Shown here: positions 55,852 to 64,000 of the stretch, one piece after another
How the letters are laid out: the number at the start of each line of letters is the position of its first letter
Position numbering within the stretch: position 1 is the first letter of the stretch
Assembly (NCBI GenBank): GCA_025998675.1
Contig: AP024673.1
Coordinates: 2,798,562-2,862,561 of the forward strand
DNA from: Fimbriimonadales bacterium
Lineage (GTDB): Bacteria; Armatimonadota; Fimbriimonadia; Fimbriimonadales; GBS-DC
Direction: 5' to 3'
Length of the DNA stretch: 64,000 bases
Notes under the pieces: model-generated
Database searches by the model: none
Told to the model about the DNA's origin: nothing
Seen by the model: the letters and a program-made list of their open reading frames with translations, nothing else
Position numbers and translations under genes: made by a program

Positions 55852-57183
55852 TCAGCTCGAGGCGTGTTGAACCGCCTGCGCCGCGCGTTCGCCCGATTCG
55901 AGCGCGCCCTCCATGTAGCCCACGAACAGGCTCAGGTAGTCGCCCGCGAAGTGGACACGCCCTTCGTGCTGGCGCAACAGCGGTAGCGCTTCGGTCAGGT
56001 AGCCCGGCGCGTGGTAGATGTAAGCGTGCTGCGCGAACGGGTCTGCCTGCCAGTCGTGGCTGCGTGCAGCGACAACCTGCGCGCGGCACTCAGGGTACAT
56101 CCCCTCCAGCAGGCGCAGGCACTCGTCGATGCGCGCCTGTTCCGACAGCGACGCCCAGCGACGCGCCGACTCGCCCCCTGTCCAGAACGACAGCACGCCC
56201 GAATCGCCCGCCTGCAGGTCGGTCTCTTCCCAGACCGCGCTGACCTCCGAGCGGCTGGGGTAGGCGCGGGGGTACGGCTCGTCGCGCCAGAAGCGGCGGC
56301 GGAACTGGATGAGCGTGCGGATGACCGCGCCCCTACCCGCGTGCTGTAATGCTTCAACGCGCCAGGACGCCAGCGCGGGACGCCACTCCAGCTGCGTCAG
56401 TACAGGAAACGGAAGCGCAACAATCGCATGCGACGCCTGCACCGTCAGCGGCTTGCCTTCCTGCCGCGCATGCACGCGCACGCCGTCAGGTATCTGCTCA
56501 ATCGCCTCGACGGGCGTGTTCAGGCGCAACTCGCCGCCCTGCGCCACAACAGCGTCCGCCAGCGCGCGGGGCAGCGTGTCCGTGCCGTCCACGAATCGGT
56601 ACACGCCTGCCGCCACGCCCTTGCCGTAGAACGCCTCCTGCGCCGCGACGCTGTAGACCGACAGATTCTCCGGTTCAGTCGCCTCCATATTCTGGGTGTA
56701 GCGGCGGAACAGCGGCTCGCCCGCCTCCCACACGCCCAGCCGCTCGGCATACGCGCGCATCGTCACGCAATCGAGGGGGCGCAGCGGTTCAGGCGCATGC
56801 CACGGCGCATAGCGGTCGGGGATCTGCGCCGCCAGCGCGTCGATGGCGTTCCAGAACTGCCGCCACGCCCGGCGCGCACGGCGTCCCAGCGGCGGCGTCG
56901 GCGAAACGCCCCAGAAATCGGGGCGCGTACTCAGGGTCAGGTTAAAACGCTCGGCTAAACGAATGACTCGAGAGTGATTGGAATCGACAAACTCGGGACC
57001 GAGTTCCGCATGCTGCTGATTCGCGAGCGCGCGCCAGGTACACACGCGCCCCCCAACGCGCTCGCGCGCTTCCAGCACACACACAGAGAAGTTCGATTGG
57101 CGCAGCAGATATGCCGCGTACAGACCTGCCAGCCCAGCCCCAAGCACGACACAGTCGTATCGCTGGTTTTGGCTATCGCTCAT
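55852..57183 (-). CDS. Flavin amine oxidase family protein
   Basis: 443 aa. The FAD dinucleotide fold YDCVVLGAGLAGLYAAYLL (about 9-27) with VCVLEARERVGGRVCTWR (about 34-51) and the C-terminal FAD-contact VHFAGDYLSLFVGYMEGALE (about 414-433) define the amine oxidase/phytoene desaturase-like family. Central ENLSVYSVAAQEAFYGKG and DTLPRALADAVVAQGGELRL are typical. It oxidises an unknown amine or related substrate; carotenoid-desaturase relatives are an alternative. A TATACT on the minus strand (57211-57216) and AGGTGAG support the start. Confidence 0.87.
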   Translation of the reverse strand: MSDSQNQRYDCVVLGAGLAGLYAAYLLRQSNFSVCVLEARERVGGRVCTWRALANQQHAELGPEFVDSNHSRVIRLAERFNLTLSTRPDFWGVSPTPPLGRRARRAWRQFWNAIDALAAQIPDRYAPWHAPEPLRPLDCVTMRAYAERLGVWEAGEPLFRRYTQNMEATEPENLSVYSVAAQEAFYGKGVAAGVYRFVDGTDTLPRALADAVVAQGGELRLNTPVEAIEQIPDGVRVHARQEGKPLTVQASHAIVALPFPVLTQLEWRPALASWRVEALQHAGRGAVIRTLIQFRRRFWRDEPYPRAYPSRSEVSAVWEETDLQAGDSGVLSFWTGGESARRWASLSEQARIDECLRLLEGMYPECRAQVVAARSHDWQADPFAQHAYIYHAPGYLTEALPLLRQHEGRVHFAGDYLSLFVGYMEGALESGERAAQAVQHASS

Positions 57184-57226
57184 GATCTCACCTGTTCGGT
57201 GGTATGCCAGAGTATACCCCATCGGG

Positions 57227-57232
57227 TAGAAT
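57227..57232 (+). promoter_or_regulatory. -10 box TAGAAT upstream of glyA
   Basis: GG-TAGAAT 19 nt before ATG 57252, with GAGGAGAAG as Shine-Dalgarno; it forms a divergent pair with TATACT of the amine oxidase gene (57211-57216, minus strand). Confidence 0.5.
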
Positions 57233-57251
57233 CCTCGCGAGGAGAAGCCCT

Positions 57252-58535
57252 ATGAGCGTCATCGACCACGCAGAACTTGTACGCCGACAGCGCGTCGCTT
57301 CGCTGGCGGAAGTCGACCCCGAAGTGTACGCGCTGATTCAGCAAGAGACCCAGCGACAGGAGCAGAATCTGGAACTGATTGCCTCGGAGAACATCACCAG
57401 CCGCGCCGTGCGCGAGGCGGTCGGCTCGGTCATGACCGACAAGTACGCCGAGGGCTACCCCGGCAAACGCTATTACGGCGGCTGCGAATACTACGACGAG
57501 GTCGAGAACCTCGCCATCGAGCGAGCGAAGCGGCTCTTTGGCGCGGAACACGCGAATGTGCAGCCCCATTCGGGCGCGAATGCGAACATGGCGGTTTACT
57601 TCGCGATTCTCAAGCCCGGCGACACGATGATGGCGCTCGACCTCGCGCAGGGGGGACACCTCACACACGGCAGCCCCGTCAACTTTTCGGGCATGCTCTA
57701 CCATGTCGTGCATTACGGCGTGCGGCGCGATACGGAGCTGATTGACTACGACCAGCTGCGCGACCTCGCCCGCCAGCATCGCCCGCGGCTGATTGTCGGC
57801 GGCGCGACTGTGTACCCGCGCGAGATCGACTGGGCGGCGATGCGCGCGATTGCCGACGAGGTTGGGGCGTACCTGATGGCGGATATCGCGCACTACGCGG
57901 GGCTTGTCGCCGCGGGCGAGTACCCCTCCCCCATGCCTTACGCCGACTTCGTGACCACCACCACCCACAAGACCCTGCGCGGTCCGCGCGGCGGGCTAAT
58001 CCTGTGCAGGGCGGAGTACGCCCAACTCATCGACAAGACCGTCTTCCCCGGCTTGCAGGGCGGTCCGCTGATGCACCAGATTGCGGGCAAGGCGGTCTGC
58101 TTCCACGAGGCGCTGCAGCCAGAGTTTAAGATTTACCAGCAGCAGGTGAAGGCGAACGCGCGCGCGCTCGCGCACGCGCTGCAGGAGCAGGGTTTCCGAC
58201 TGGTCGCGGGCGGCACAGACAGCCACAAAATCCTCATCGACCTCACCCCGCTCGGCATCACGGGCAAACTCGCGCAACAGGTGCTGGACTCCGTCCACAT
58301 CACCACCAACAAAAACATGATTCCCTACGACACGCAGAAGCCGTTTGTGACGAGCGGGCTGCGCGTGGGCACGCCTGCCGTCACCACGCGCGGGATGCGC
58401 GAGGCGGAGATGCCGCTGATTGCCGAACTCATTGGCGACGCCCTCCGAAACCATCAGGATGAGGCGACACTCGCGTCGGTGCGCGCGCGCGTGCGCGAGC
58501 TGACCGCGCGCTTCCCCGTCCACCATCTGGCATGA
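57252..58535 (+). CDS. glyA: Serine hydroxymethyltransferase
   Basis: 427 aa. [20 protein letters not shown] (about 37-56), [20 protein letters not shown] (about 63-82), the PLP-lysine block [17 protein letters not shown] (about 234-250) and [20 protein letters not shown] are all conserved. It converts serine and tetrahydrofolate to glycine and methylene-THF. GAGGAGAAG precedes ATG 57252; the longer frame from 57204 covers the promoter. The Kbl-like gene starts 10 nt downstream, tying glycine formation from both serine and threonine into one operon. Confidence 0.96.
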   Translation: MSVIDHAELVRRQRVASLAEVDPEVYALIQQETQRQEQNLELIASENITSRAVREAVGSVMTDKYAEGYPGKRYYGGCEYYDEVENLAIERAKRLFGAEHANVQPHSGANANMAVYFAILKPGDTMMALDLAQGGHLTHGSPVNFSGMLYHVVHYGVRRDTELIDYDQLRDLARQHRPRLIVGGATVYPREIDWAAMRAIADEVGAYLMADIAHYAGLVAAGEYPSPMPYADFVTTTTHKTLRGPRGGLILCRAEYAQLIDKTVFPGLQGGPLMHQIAGKAVCFHEALQPEFKIYQQQVKANARALAHALQEQGFRLVAGGTDSHKILIDLTPLGITGKLAQQVLDSVHITTNKNMIPYDTQKPFVTSGLRVGTPAVTTRGMREAEMPLIAELIGDALRNHQDEATLASVRARVRELTARFPVHHLA

Positions 58536-58545
58536 GGAGACGACC

Positions 58546-59754
58546 ATGAACGCAGGCTTCCAGCAGTGGCTTCACGAAAGCATCGAGCAGCTCAAGGCGC
58601 AGAACCTTTACAAGCAGCCGCCGATTCTGGAGACGCCGCAGGGCGGGCGCGTGCGCATCGGTGGGCGCGAGGTGATTAACTTAGCCTCCAACAACTACCT
58701 GGGGCTGGCGAACGACCCGCGCCTCAAGCAAGCCGCGATTGAAGCGATACAGCAGTGGGGCGCAGGCGCGGGCGCGGTGCGCTGGCTCGGCGGCACGAAC
58801 AGCCTCTATGACCAGCTCGAGGAAAAACTCGCCGCCTTCAAAAAGACCGAGGCGGTGCTGGTGTTCCAGTCGGGCTTCAACGCCAACTCAGGGACTATCC
58901 CCTCCTGCTTTGTGGAGGGCGATGTGATTATCTCCGACGAGCTGAACCACGCCAGCATCATCGACGGCGTGCGCCTCAGCAGCGCGCAATACAAAAAGAG
59001 CGAGGGCTATGTCTACGAACATAAAAACATGAACCATCTGGAGGACATCCTCAAGCGCTGCGGGCGCTTCAAAAAACGGCTCATCGTGACCGACGGCGTG
59101 TTCAGCATGGACGGCGATATCGCGCCCTTGCCCGAGATTGTCGAACTCTCCGAGCGGTACGACGCGGTGGTGATGGTGGACGACGCGCATGCGTCGGGCG
59201 TGCTGGGCGAACACGGCAGCGGCACGACCAGCCACTTCGGGCTGTACGGGCGCGTGGACATCCAGCTGGGCACGCTCTCCAAAGCGATTGGTGTGATTGG
59301 CGGCTACATCGCGGGCAGTCGTTTGCTCAAAGAGTGGCTGATTAATCGCGGGCGTCCCTACCTGTTCAGCACCGCGCTGCCCCCCGCCGCCGTCGGCGCG
59401 ATTCTCAAAGCCCTCGAGATTCTGCAGACCGACCCGGAGCCGATGCGCCGCCTGTGGGACAACGCCCGCTACTGGAAGGAGAACCTGCACCGACTGGGCT
59501 TCGACACGATGGGCAGCGAGACGCCCATCACGCCCGTGTTGTGCGGCGACGAGGGCATCACGCAGCAGATGGAGCGCCAGCTCTACGAGGCGGGCGTGTT
59601 CGTGGTCGGGATTGTGTACCCCACCGTGCCGCGCGGCAAGGCGCGCGTGCGCACCATGCCCAACGCCACGCACACCCGCAAAGACCTCGACGACGCGCTC
59701 GAAGCCTTCGAAAAGGTCGGCAAGGCGCTGGGCGTGATTGGCAAGTGGGTGTAG
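58546..59754 (+). CDS. kbl: Glycine C-acetyltransferase (2-amino-3-ketobutyrate CoA ligase)-like enzyme
   Basis: 402 aa. An alpha-oxoamine synthase: [20 protein letters not shown] (about 43-62), the substrate loop [20 protein letters not shown] (about 73-92), [15 protein letters not shown] (about 205-219), the PLP-lysine [17 protein letters not shown] (about 241-257) and [17 protein letters not shown]. It cleaves 2-amino-3-ketobutyrate with CoA to glycine and acetyl-CoA. The location directly behind glyA supports Kbl over BioF or 5-aminolevulinate synthase, though the family is hard to split by sequence. No threonine dehydrogenase gene is adjacent. Confidence 0.85.
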   Translation: MNAGFQQWLHESIEQLKAQNLYKQPPILETPQGGRVRIGGREVINLASNNYLGLANDPRLKQAAIEAIQQWGAGAGAVRWLGGTNSLYDQLEEKLAAFKKTEAVLVFQSGFNANSGTIPSCFVEGDVIISDELNHASIIDGVRLSSAQYKKSEGYVYEHKNMNHLEDILKRCGRFKKRLIVTDGVFSMDGDIAPLPEIVELSERYDAVVMVDDAHASGVLGEHGSGTTSHFGLYGRVDIQLGTLSKAIGVIGGYIAGSRLLKEWLINRGRPYLFSTALPPAAVGAILKALEILQTDPEPMRRLWDNARYWKENLHRLGFDTMGSETPITPVLCGDEGITQQMERQLYEAGVFVVGIVYPTVPRGKARVRTMPNATHTRKDLDDALEAFEKVGKALGVIGKWV

Positions 59755-59758
59755 CCTC

Positions 59759-59802
59759 ATACCAAATGCGTGGTCATACCAATCTGCGGGTCATAATCCG
59801 TA
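59759..59802. repeat. Partial family B repeat arms
   Basis: Two tandem matches to the family B end (ATACCAAATGCGTGGTCA and ATACCAATCTGCGGGTCATA) sit just after the kbl stop, in the same orientation as 2908-2937. No opposite arm was found; probably decayed. Confidence 0.45.
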
Positions 59803-59836
59803 AATCGACGACGCTTGTTGCCCTCACCCCCTTTGT

Positions 59837-59866
59837 CCCCCTCTCCCAACGGGTTGGGAGAGGGGG
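59837..59866. terminator. Strong hairpin after kbl
   Basis: A perfect 13-bp stem (CCCCCTCTCCCAA with TTGGGAGAGGGGG) and 4-nt loop, 83 nt past the kbl stop. There is no T-run; terminator or RNA-stability role is possible. Confidence 0.45.
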
Positions 59867-59912
59867 ATAGCGTGTCGCGCAAGGCTTGCACGGCTCCCCT
59901 CTCCCGCCGCGC

Positions 59913-59950
59913 GGGAGCAAGGGTATTGAAAAGTCAAGTCCCTTGCTCCC
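59913..59950. repeat. 11-bp perfect inverted repeat beside the IS110 remnant
   Basis: GGGAGCAAGGG at 59913-59923 is complementary to 59940-59950, with a 16-nt spacer. It lies immediately outside the 3' end of the transposase remnant. Confidence 0.45.
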
Positions 59951-60180
59951 CTACACGCGCACATACGCCCTCCCATCACGCACCATTGAGTTCCCCCCCC
60001 AACAACCGACGCGCGACCGCGCACAACGCCACTTTCTTCGGCTTCCCTGACGCCACCATCCGCTCATACACCCCACGCCAGCGCGCATCGTGCGCCACTG
60101 CCACCACTGCCGCCCAACACACCAGTCGCCGCAACCACGCACGCCCCCACTCAGCCGCGCCATCCCCCGCCAACGCCTGT
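59951..60180 (-). pseudogene. IS110-family transposase remnant (C-terminal part, frameshifted)
   Basis: Reading the minus strand from about 60180 gives GRAWLRRLVCWAAVVAVAHD, then ARWRGVYERMVASGKPKKVA and LCAVARRLL, the C-terminal Transposase_20 region of IS110/IS116/IS902 elements. A run of eight C at about 59993-60000 breaks the frame; the conserved SMVRDGRAYV ending continues in another frame to 59951. The N-terminal DEDD domain is absent, so the copy is dead. It abuts the decapitated L,D-transpeptidase fragment. Confidence 0.72.
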
Positions 60181-60183
60181 TCT

Positions 60184-60426
60184 CCCGACGCGCAGGCGGG
60201 CTATCGGGCAGGGCGGATTGACGCGGCGCAACGGACAGCGATTGAGTCGGCGATTCGCGCGGGTCAGTGCCCGCCGTGGGACACGCCGCTCGGCGGGGCG
60301 ATTGGCATTCACGGCGGCTGCGCAGGACGCGACTGGACGCTCGGCTGCATCGCCGTCGACGACGCGCATATTGAACGGCTCTATATGCTCCTGCCCATCG
60401 GCTGCCCCGTGCAGATTGCGCCGTGA
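60184..60426 (+). pseudogene. L,D-transpeptidase (YkuD) C-terminal fragment
   Basis: The frame ending at 60426 encodes QAGYRAGRIDAAQRTAIESA, PPWDTPLGGAIGIHGG and DWTLGCIAVDDAHIERLYML, ending LPIGCPVQIAP. H-G and L-G-C-I are the catalytic His and Cys regions of YkuD L,D-transpeptidases, of the subgroup that has PPWNT-PLGGEI. The N-terminal half of the enzyme is missing and is replaced by the IS110 remnant, and there is no plausible start or signal peptide. A pseudogene produced by insertion or recombination is the best reading. Confidence 0.7.
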
Positions 60427-60452
60427 GCGTGCGACGACTTCAACGGAACAGG

Positions 60453-60458
60453 TATACT
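60453..60458 (+). promoter_or_regulatory. -10 box TATACT upstream of the ECF-like sigma gene
   Basis: GG-TATACT 24 nt before ATG 60483, with a G-rich Shine-Dalgarno (GGGGGGAAG) between; conventional leader. Confidence 0.5.
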
Positions 60459-60482
60459 GCGCGCAGTCAGGGGGGGAAGCAA

Positions 60483-60959
60483 ATGGACGAACGCTCCCGT
60501 GAAAGGATTGCCTGGCGCGCCTATCACAAAGCGTGCGCGCTCTTCCGCGACAACGGCGCGCCCGAAGCCGACTGCGAAGACCTCGCCCACGAGGTGGTCT
60601 ATCGCCTGCTCTGCTGTCTTGAGCAGGGCAACCCCGTGTGCGATCGCTGGATAGAGACCGTCGCCTACCGAGTGCTGAGCGACTATCACCGCAAGCGCAT
60701 GCAGGAGCGCGAGGCGCAGGCGCATCTGGCGCACGAATGCGCGAGCGGGGATGAAGCGGCATGGTACAGCCTGCTTGCGTTGCGCGAGGCGATGGCGCGT
60801 CTGCCCGACGCCCAGCGCGTTCTGCTGACTGCCTACGCCGAGAAAGACACCGATTGTCTCAGGGCGATTGCGACGCAGGAAGGCGTCTCGCTGGGCGCAG
60901 TGTACAAGCGCGCGGAGCGTCTGATTGTTCACTTGAGGCGTCAGCTGCGCGACGAGTGA
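60483..60959 (+). CDS. ECF-like RNA polymerase sigma factor
   Basis: 158 aa. Region 2: ADCEDLAHEVVYRLLCCLEQ (about 29-48) and WIETVAYRVLSDYHRKRMQE; region 4: LPDAQRVLLTAYAEKDTDCL and IATQEGVSLGAVYKRAERLI (about 106-149), with the usual helix-turn-helix. No anti-sigma gene is adjacent. ATG 60483 has GGGGGGAAG upstream; an in-frame start at 60423 would overlap the promoter. It is immediately upstream of the RHS gene and might control it (inference). Confidence 0.8.
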   Translation: MDERSRERIAWRAYHKACALFRDNGAPEADCEDLAHEVVYRLLCCLEQGNPVCDRWIETVAYRVLSDYHRKRMQEREAQAHLAHECASGDEAAWYSLLALREAMARLPDAQRVLLTAYAEKDTDCLRAIATQEGVSLGAVYKRAERLIVHLRRQLRDE

Positions 60960-61059
60960 GCTTCGCTTGCAAATTTGGGGACAGATTCGCCGATGGGATG
61001 TCTAAAAAGGGCAGGCTGGCGCGTTAATTAGTAGCGTCTTTGCTCTGGAAGTACTGACG

Positions 61060-64000
61060 ATGCGAACGCAAGGGAGTTATCGGCGGTTAGGGATGCGCGC
61101 AGTACGCGCACTGTTGGGTTCCCGTGTAGGACGCTGCTTGGCGGTGAGCATGACGCTGTTGCTGTTGCACTTGGACATCGCGCCTGCGGTCGCCAGCGCG
61201 GAAGCGGCGCGCACGCGCGGCGTTGGGATGCCTGCGGTATCGGTAGCGGAGCGTCTTTCGGGGATGTTGTTGACGCTCACTTCGGCAGTTGCCCAGTTCC
61301 AGCATATTGATACGCCGCCCCTTGCGCCTGCGCCTGGGTTGCCGCCTGCGTGGGGCGCAAGTGCAGGCGTTTATGGCGGTGTGGTGAACCTTGGCAACGG
61401 GAACCTCTGTTTACAGGTTCCGCTGGTAGGCTGGGCGAACGGGGTGAGCTTTGTTTTGGTGTTCAACTCGCAAGCCAATCCGAGCCAGTCGTCGCCGATA
61501 GCCCCCAAGTGGACACATAACTGGCATGTGTTTTTGCAGGTGAGCAGCGACGGCAGACAGGCTACGCTGCAGGAAGGGGACGGCTCGCGCTGGGTCTATC
61601 GCGACAACGATTTGGACGGCGTGTTTACAGCGCCGACGGGCGTGTTTGACCGTCTGTTGCGTCAGGCGGATGGGCGGTATGTGCTGGAGCGCAAGGGCAG
61701 TGAGGAGCGTTGGGAGTTTGCCGCAAGCGGTTCGGTGCGTGTGTTGGAGCGTGTGGCGGATCGGTACGGGCGCGCGATTGTGTTGGGCTATGCGAACGGG
61801 CGACTGCAGACGGTGACCGACCGCTACAATCGCGCGTTGACGCTGGTGTATCAGGACTCGCGGCTGTGGAAAGTGGTGGATTTCATGGGGCGCGCGTGGG
61901 AGTTGCAGTACGATGGCAACGGTCGGTTGTGGAAGGTAGTCTTTCCAGTCGTGGACGATGAGAACGGGCAAGCGCGTACTTATCAGCTTGTGTTGGGCTA
62001 CAACGCGCGGGGGAATGTGATTAGTTGGACGGATCGGTTGGGAAATACCTGGCAGTACGGCTATGTGTCGTCCACGAGCGACGCGCTGAAGTGGTTCCAG
62101 GACCCGATGGGGCATCGGTGGACGGTACTGTATTCGCGCGCGGTGGCGGCGATTGGGATTGGCTCAGGCAGCGTGTCCGAGACGGGCAGTGCGCGTTGGG
62201 TGGATCCGACGCAAGTGTGGGTAGAGTACGGTTTTGCAGAGGCTTTGGCGGTGCGTATCGCGCAGGGCGGCAACGCGACTTCGGAGCGGCTGACGACGCG
62301 GCTGTGGTACAACGGGCAGTATCAGGTGGTCAAGCGTCAGGATACGGCGGGTCTGGTGTGGGAATGGAGTTATGACCCTCAGGGCAACCTGCTCTGGAGC
62401 AAGGAGCCGAACGGGGCGATGACGACTTACATTTACTATCAGGGGACAGACCGTGTATGGAAGGTGACGGACGCGCTGGGGCATGTGTGGGAGTATACCT
62501 ACACCAGCGGGTATGGGGATGTGAAGAGTGTGAAAGACCCTGAAGGGGGTGTGGTGCAGTATGTGTATGATTACGAGTTGAATGAGCCTGTGTACGGCTT
62601 GGTGCGCCAGGTGATAGATGCGATGGGGCGTGCGACGGAGTATCAGTATTACGCAGCGGATGAGGCGAATCTGGCGCGCCGGGGTCAGGTGCGGCGGGTG
62701 ATAGTACCTGGCGGATTCTGGCGGGAAATGGATTACAGTGGTCTGGGTTGGCTGGTGTCGCGCACGGTGCAGACAGCCAACGGGAGTGAGACGACGACCT
62801 ATACTCATGATGCGTGGGGTCGGTTGCGGGAGATAGACTACCCGCGCAGTGCCGATGTGCGCATGGGCTGGGACGGTGAGAACCGTCGGGTGTGGGTGCA
62901 GGACGGTGCAGGTCGGCGCGACTACACCTACGATGCGTGGGGGCGTGTTGTTTTGCAGGAGGGCTGTTGTGGCAGCAGTGAAGGAATAGAGGTTGTGGCG
63001 GTTTCGGCGGAGTACGACACGGCGGGCAGGAAGCGGTTTGAGCGGGAGCGTCGGTCGGATGGGAGTGTCGTGCGCACGGTTGAGTACACCTATGATGCGC
63101 TGGGACGGTTGCAAAGTGTGGGCGATGATCGGGGCGCTGTGGGGTACAGTTATGAGCTGGGCACGGGGCGGCTGCAGCGAGAGGATTACCCGAACGGGAG
63201 TTTTGTGGCGTACACCTACTATGGGACAAGCCATCCGTTGCAGGTTGGTCAAGTATGGAAGGTGGAGCACAAGCGCGCCAATAGTGACAGCTTGTTGATC
63301 GGGTATGAGTACACCTACGACCTGCTGGGTCGGGTGGTGCAAAGCGTGGAGCGTCCGAGTGGGGACACAACGGTTTACACCTACACGCCTGCGGGTCGGT
63401 TGGCAAGCGAAGTGCGCACGGGTCAGGTGGCGTATCGTCGGGAGTACGAGTACAATTCCGACGGTAGTCGGCGTTATGTGGAGCGGGCGGACGCGGTGAA
63501 CGGGTTTCATCAAGACGAGTATGTGTATGATGCGGTGTCGGGTCGTTTGGTGAGCGTGATTGATCGGGCGCCTGAGCCTGATGTGGTGTATAGCTTTAGT
63601 TGGAACCCCGAAGGCACGCTGGCGCGGTGGAGCAATAATCAGCCGAACAGTTATGCGCGTGTGTTTGGGTATGACGAGGAGGGTCGTCTGACGCGGATAG
63701 AGCGGGATTACGGTGACAGAGTGGAGGCAGTGTATGAGTATGGGTACAATAGTGATGGTGTGCAGGTATGGAAGCGGGATGGTCTGGCTCAGCAGGAGTA
63801 TCGGTATGTGTGTCGTATTGGCTGTGGGGGTGTGCCGATGCGGGTGTATAGTCGGGCGATAGGGAGCGAGGGCTGGGATACGCTGGAGGAGTATATGGCA
63901 GGGTTGAGCAGTGTGTGGTATGGTACAGGTGCTGAGAGTGCCCAGGACTATGGGTGGTTAGCGGGGCACTGGTTGAGTGGGCTGACACCGCCGCCTGCAG
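61060..64000 (+). CDS. Secreted RHS/YD-repeat protein, 3' partial
   Basis: About 980 residues are visible with no stop before the window end. ATG 61060 gives a long basic N-terminus and hydrophobic stretch (LAVSMTLLLLHLDIAPAVAS), a signal peptide; ATG 61093 is an alternative. GNLCLQVPLVG leads into DUF6531-like and YD-repeat blocks: VLERVADRYGRAIVLGYANG, WEYTYTSGYGDVKSVKDPEG, YTYDAWGR, YTYDALGRL, YEYTYDLLGRVVQS and YDEEGRLTRIE. Repeats build a hollow beta-cocoon. The core motif and toxin tip, if present, lie beyond the window. Possible contact-dependent toxin or cell-surface protein. Confidence 0.88.
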   Translation, partial: MRTQGSYRRLGMRAVRALLGSRVGRCLAVSMTLLLLHLDIAPAVASAEAARTRGVGMPAVSVAERLSGMLLTLTSAVAQFQHIDTPPLAPAPGLPPAWGASAGVYGGVVNLGNGNLCLQVPLVGWANGVSFVLVFNSQANPSQSSPIAPKWTHNWHVFLQVSSDGRQATLQEGDGSRWVYRDNDLDGVFTAPTGVFDRLLRQADGRYVLERKGSEERWEFAASGSVRVLERVADRYGRAIVLGYANGRLQTVTDRYNRALTLVYQDSRLWKVVDFMGRAWELQYDGNGRLWKVVFPVVDDENGQARTYQLVLGYNARGNVISWTDRLGNTWQYGYVSSTSDALKWFQDPMGHRWTVLYSRAVAAIGIGSGSVSETGSARWVDPTQVWVEYGFAEALAVRIAQGGNATSERLTTRLWYNGQYQVVKRQDTAGLVWEWSYDPQGNLLWSKEPNGAMTTYIYYQGTDRVWKVTDALGHVWEYTYTSGYGDVKSVKDPEGGVVQYVYDYELNEPVYGLVRQVIDAMGRATEYQYYAADEANLARRGQVRRVIVPGGFWREMDYSGLGWLVSRTVQTANGSETTTYTHDAWGRLREIDYPRSADVRMGWDGENRRVWVQDGAGRRDYTYDAWGRVVLQEGCCGSSEGIEVVAVSAEYDTAGRKRFERERRSDGSVVRTVEYTYDALGRLQSVGDDRGAVGYSYELGTGRLQREDYPNGSFVAYTYYGTSHPLQVGQVWKVEHKRANSDSLLIGYEYTYDLLGRVVQSVERPSGDTTVYTYTPAGRLASEVRTGQVAYRREYEYNSDGSRRYVERADAVNGFHQDEYVYDAVSGRLVSVIDRAPEPDVVYSFSWNPEGTLARWSNNQPNSYARVFGYDEEGRLTRIERDYGDRVEAVYEYGYNSDGVQVWKRDGLAQQEYRYVCRIGCGGVPMRVYSRAIGSEGWDTLEEYMAGLSSVWYGTGAESAQDYGWLAGHWLSGLTPPPA

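Noticed and set aside
59815-60183. N-terminal part of the plus-strand frame that runs into the YkuD fragment
   Set aside because: It crosses hairpins and the antisense IS110 remnant, and the peptide is low-complexity Ser/Pro/Arg. Only the part after about 60184 is homologous to YkuD.
62164-63513. Long minus-strand ORF (449 aa) and an overlapping 358-aa ORF inside the RHS region
   Set aside because: They are antisense shadows of the plus-strand RHS frame, which shows dense YD repeats. The minus-strand peptides are His/Pro/Thr-rich and low in complexity.

Overview
The window is a GC-rich, gene-dense bacterial chromosome segment. It most resembles a thermophilic member of the Armatimonadota (Fimbriimonadales-like). 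The evidence for that placement is a DUF1559-type prepilin-like protein, secreted proteins ending in dockerin-like D-x-N-x-x-V-D-D-A-D-L-L repeats, an orphan Mpa/ARC proteasome ATPase, and many apparently leaderless genes. LpxD, a TolC-family channel and phosphatidylserine decarboxylase point to a diderm cell with an outer membrane. The taxonomic placement is inference, not proof.

Layout. 1-2841: end of a histidine phosphatase, a Gfo/Idh/MocA oxidoreductase and an MFS transporter. 2842-3262: a dispersed palindromic repeat with a second repeat nested inside it. 3263-16294: a surface-polysaccharide cluster with five glycosyltransferases, an FkbM methyltransferase, an O-antigen-ligase-like protein, a Wzx-type flippase and two related glycosidase-like proteins, one of them 5'-truncated. 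16295-16608: a second copy of the dispersed repeat. 16609-18916: aminopropyltransferase, macro-domain protein and dolichyl-phosphate-type glycosyltransferase. 18935-20724: a two-gene AAA ATPase/DUF4276 pair, a candidate defence module. 20756-27785: secreted and envelope genes (prepilin, HAF-repeat/dockerin protein, cyanophycinase-like peptidase, HAD phosphatase, Psd, TolC, dockerin protein). 27775-31725: alkyltransferase-like repair protein, Mpa/ARC ATPase, transketolase. 31778-32568: UPF0175/PIN toxin-antitoxin pair. 32622-42836: two GT-C-like membrane proteins, GAPDH, rhomboid protease, PQQ propeller, HisG, a Tat-exported oxidoreductase and LpxD. 42908-49307: chemoreceptor, VOC dioxygenase, RNase-H-like nuclease and PrkA kinase. 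49402-51384: an AT-richer accessory pocket with two unknown secreted proteins and a decayed DUF433/DUF5615 toxin-antitoxin locus. 51417-59754: STN-like secreted protein, ABC-2 permease, DprA, sigma-like regulator, amine oxidase, and the GlyA/Kbl pair for serine-glycine-threonine metabolism. 59755-60482: repeats, an IS110 transposase remnant and a decapitated L,D-transpeptidase. 60483-64000: an ECF-like sigma factor followed by a secreted RHS-repeat protein that runs off the window.

Regulatory signature. At least twelve genes have a GGTAYAMT/CATAAT-like box only 6-10 nt before the start codon, with no room for a Shine-Dalgarno sequence. This is the expected signature of leaderless mRNAs, and it was used to choose several start codons.

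No rRNA, tRNA or CRISPR array was recognised by eye.
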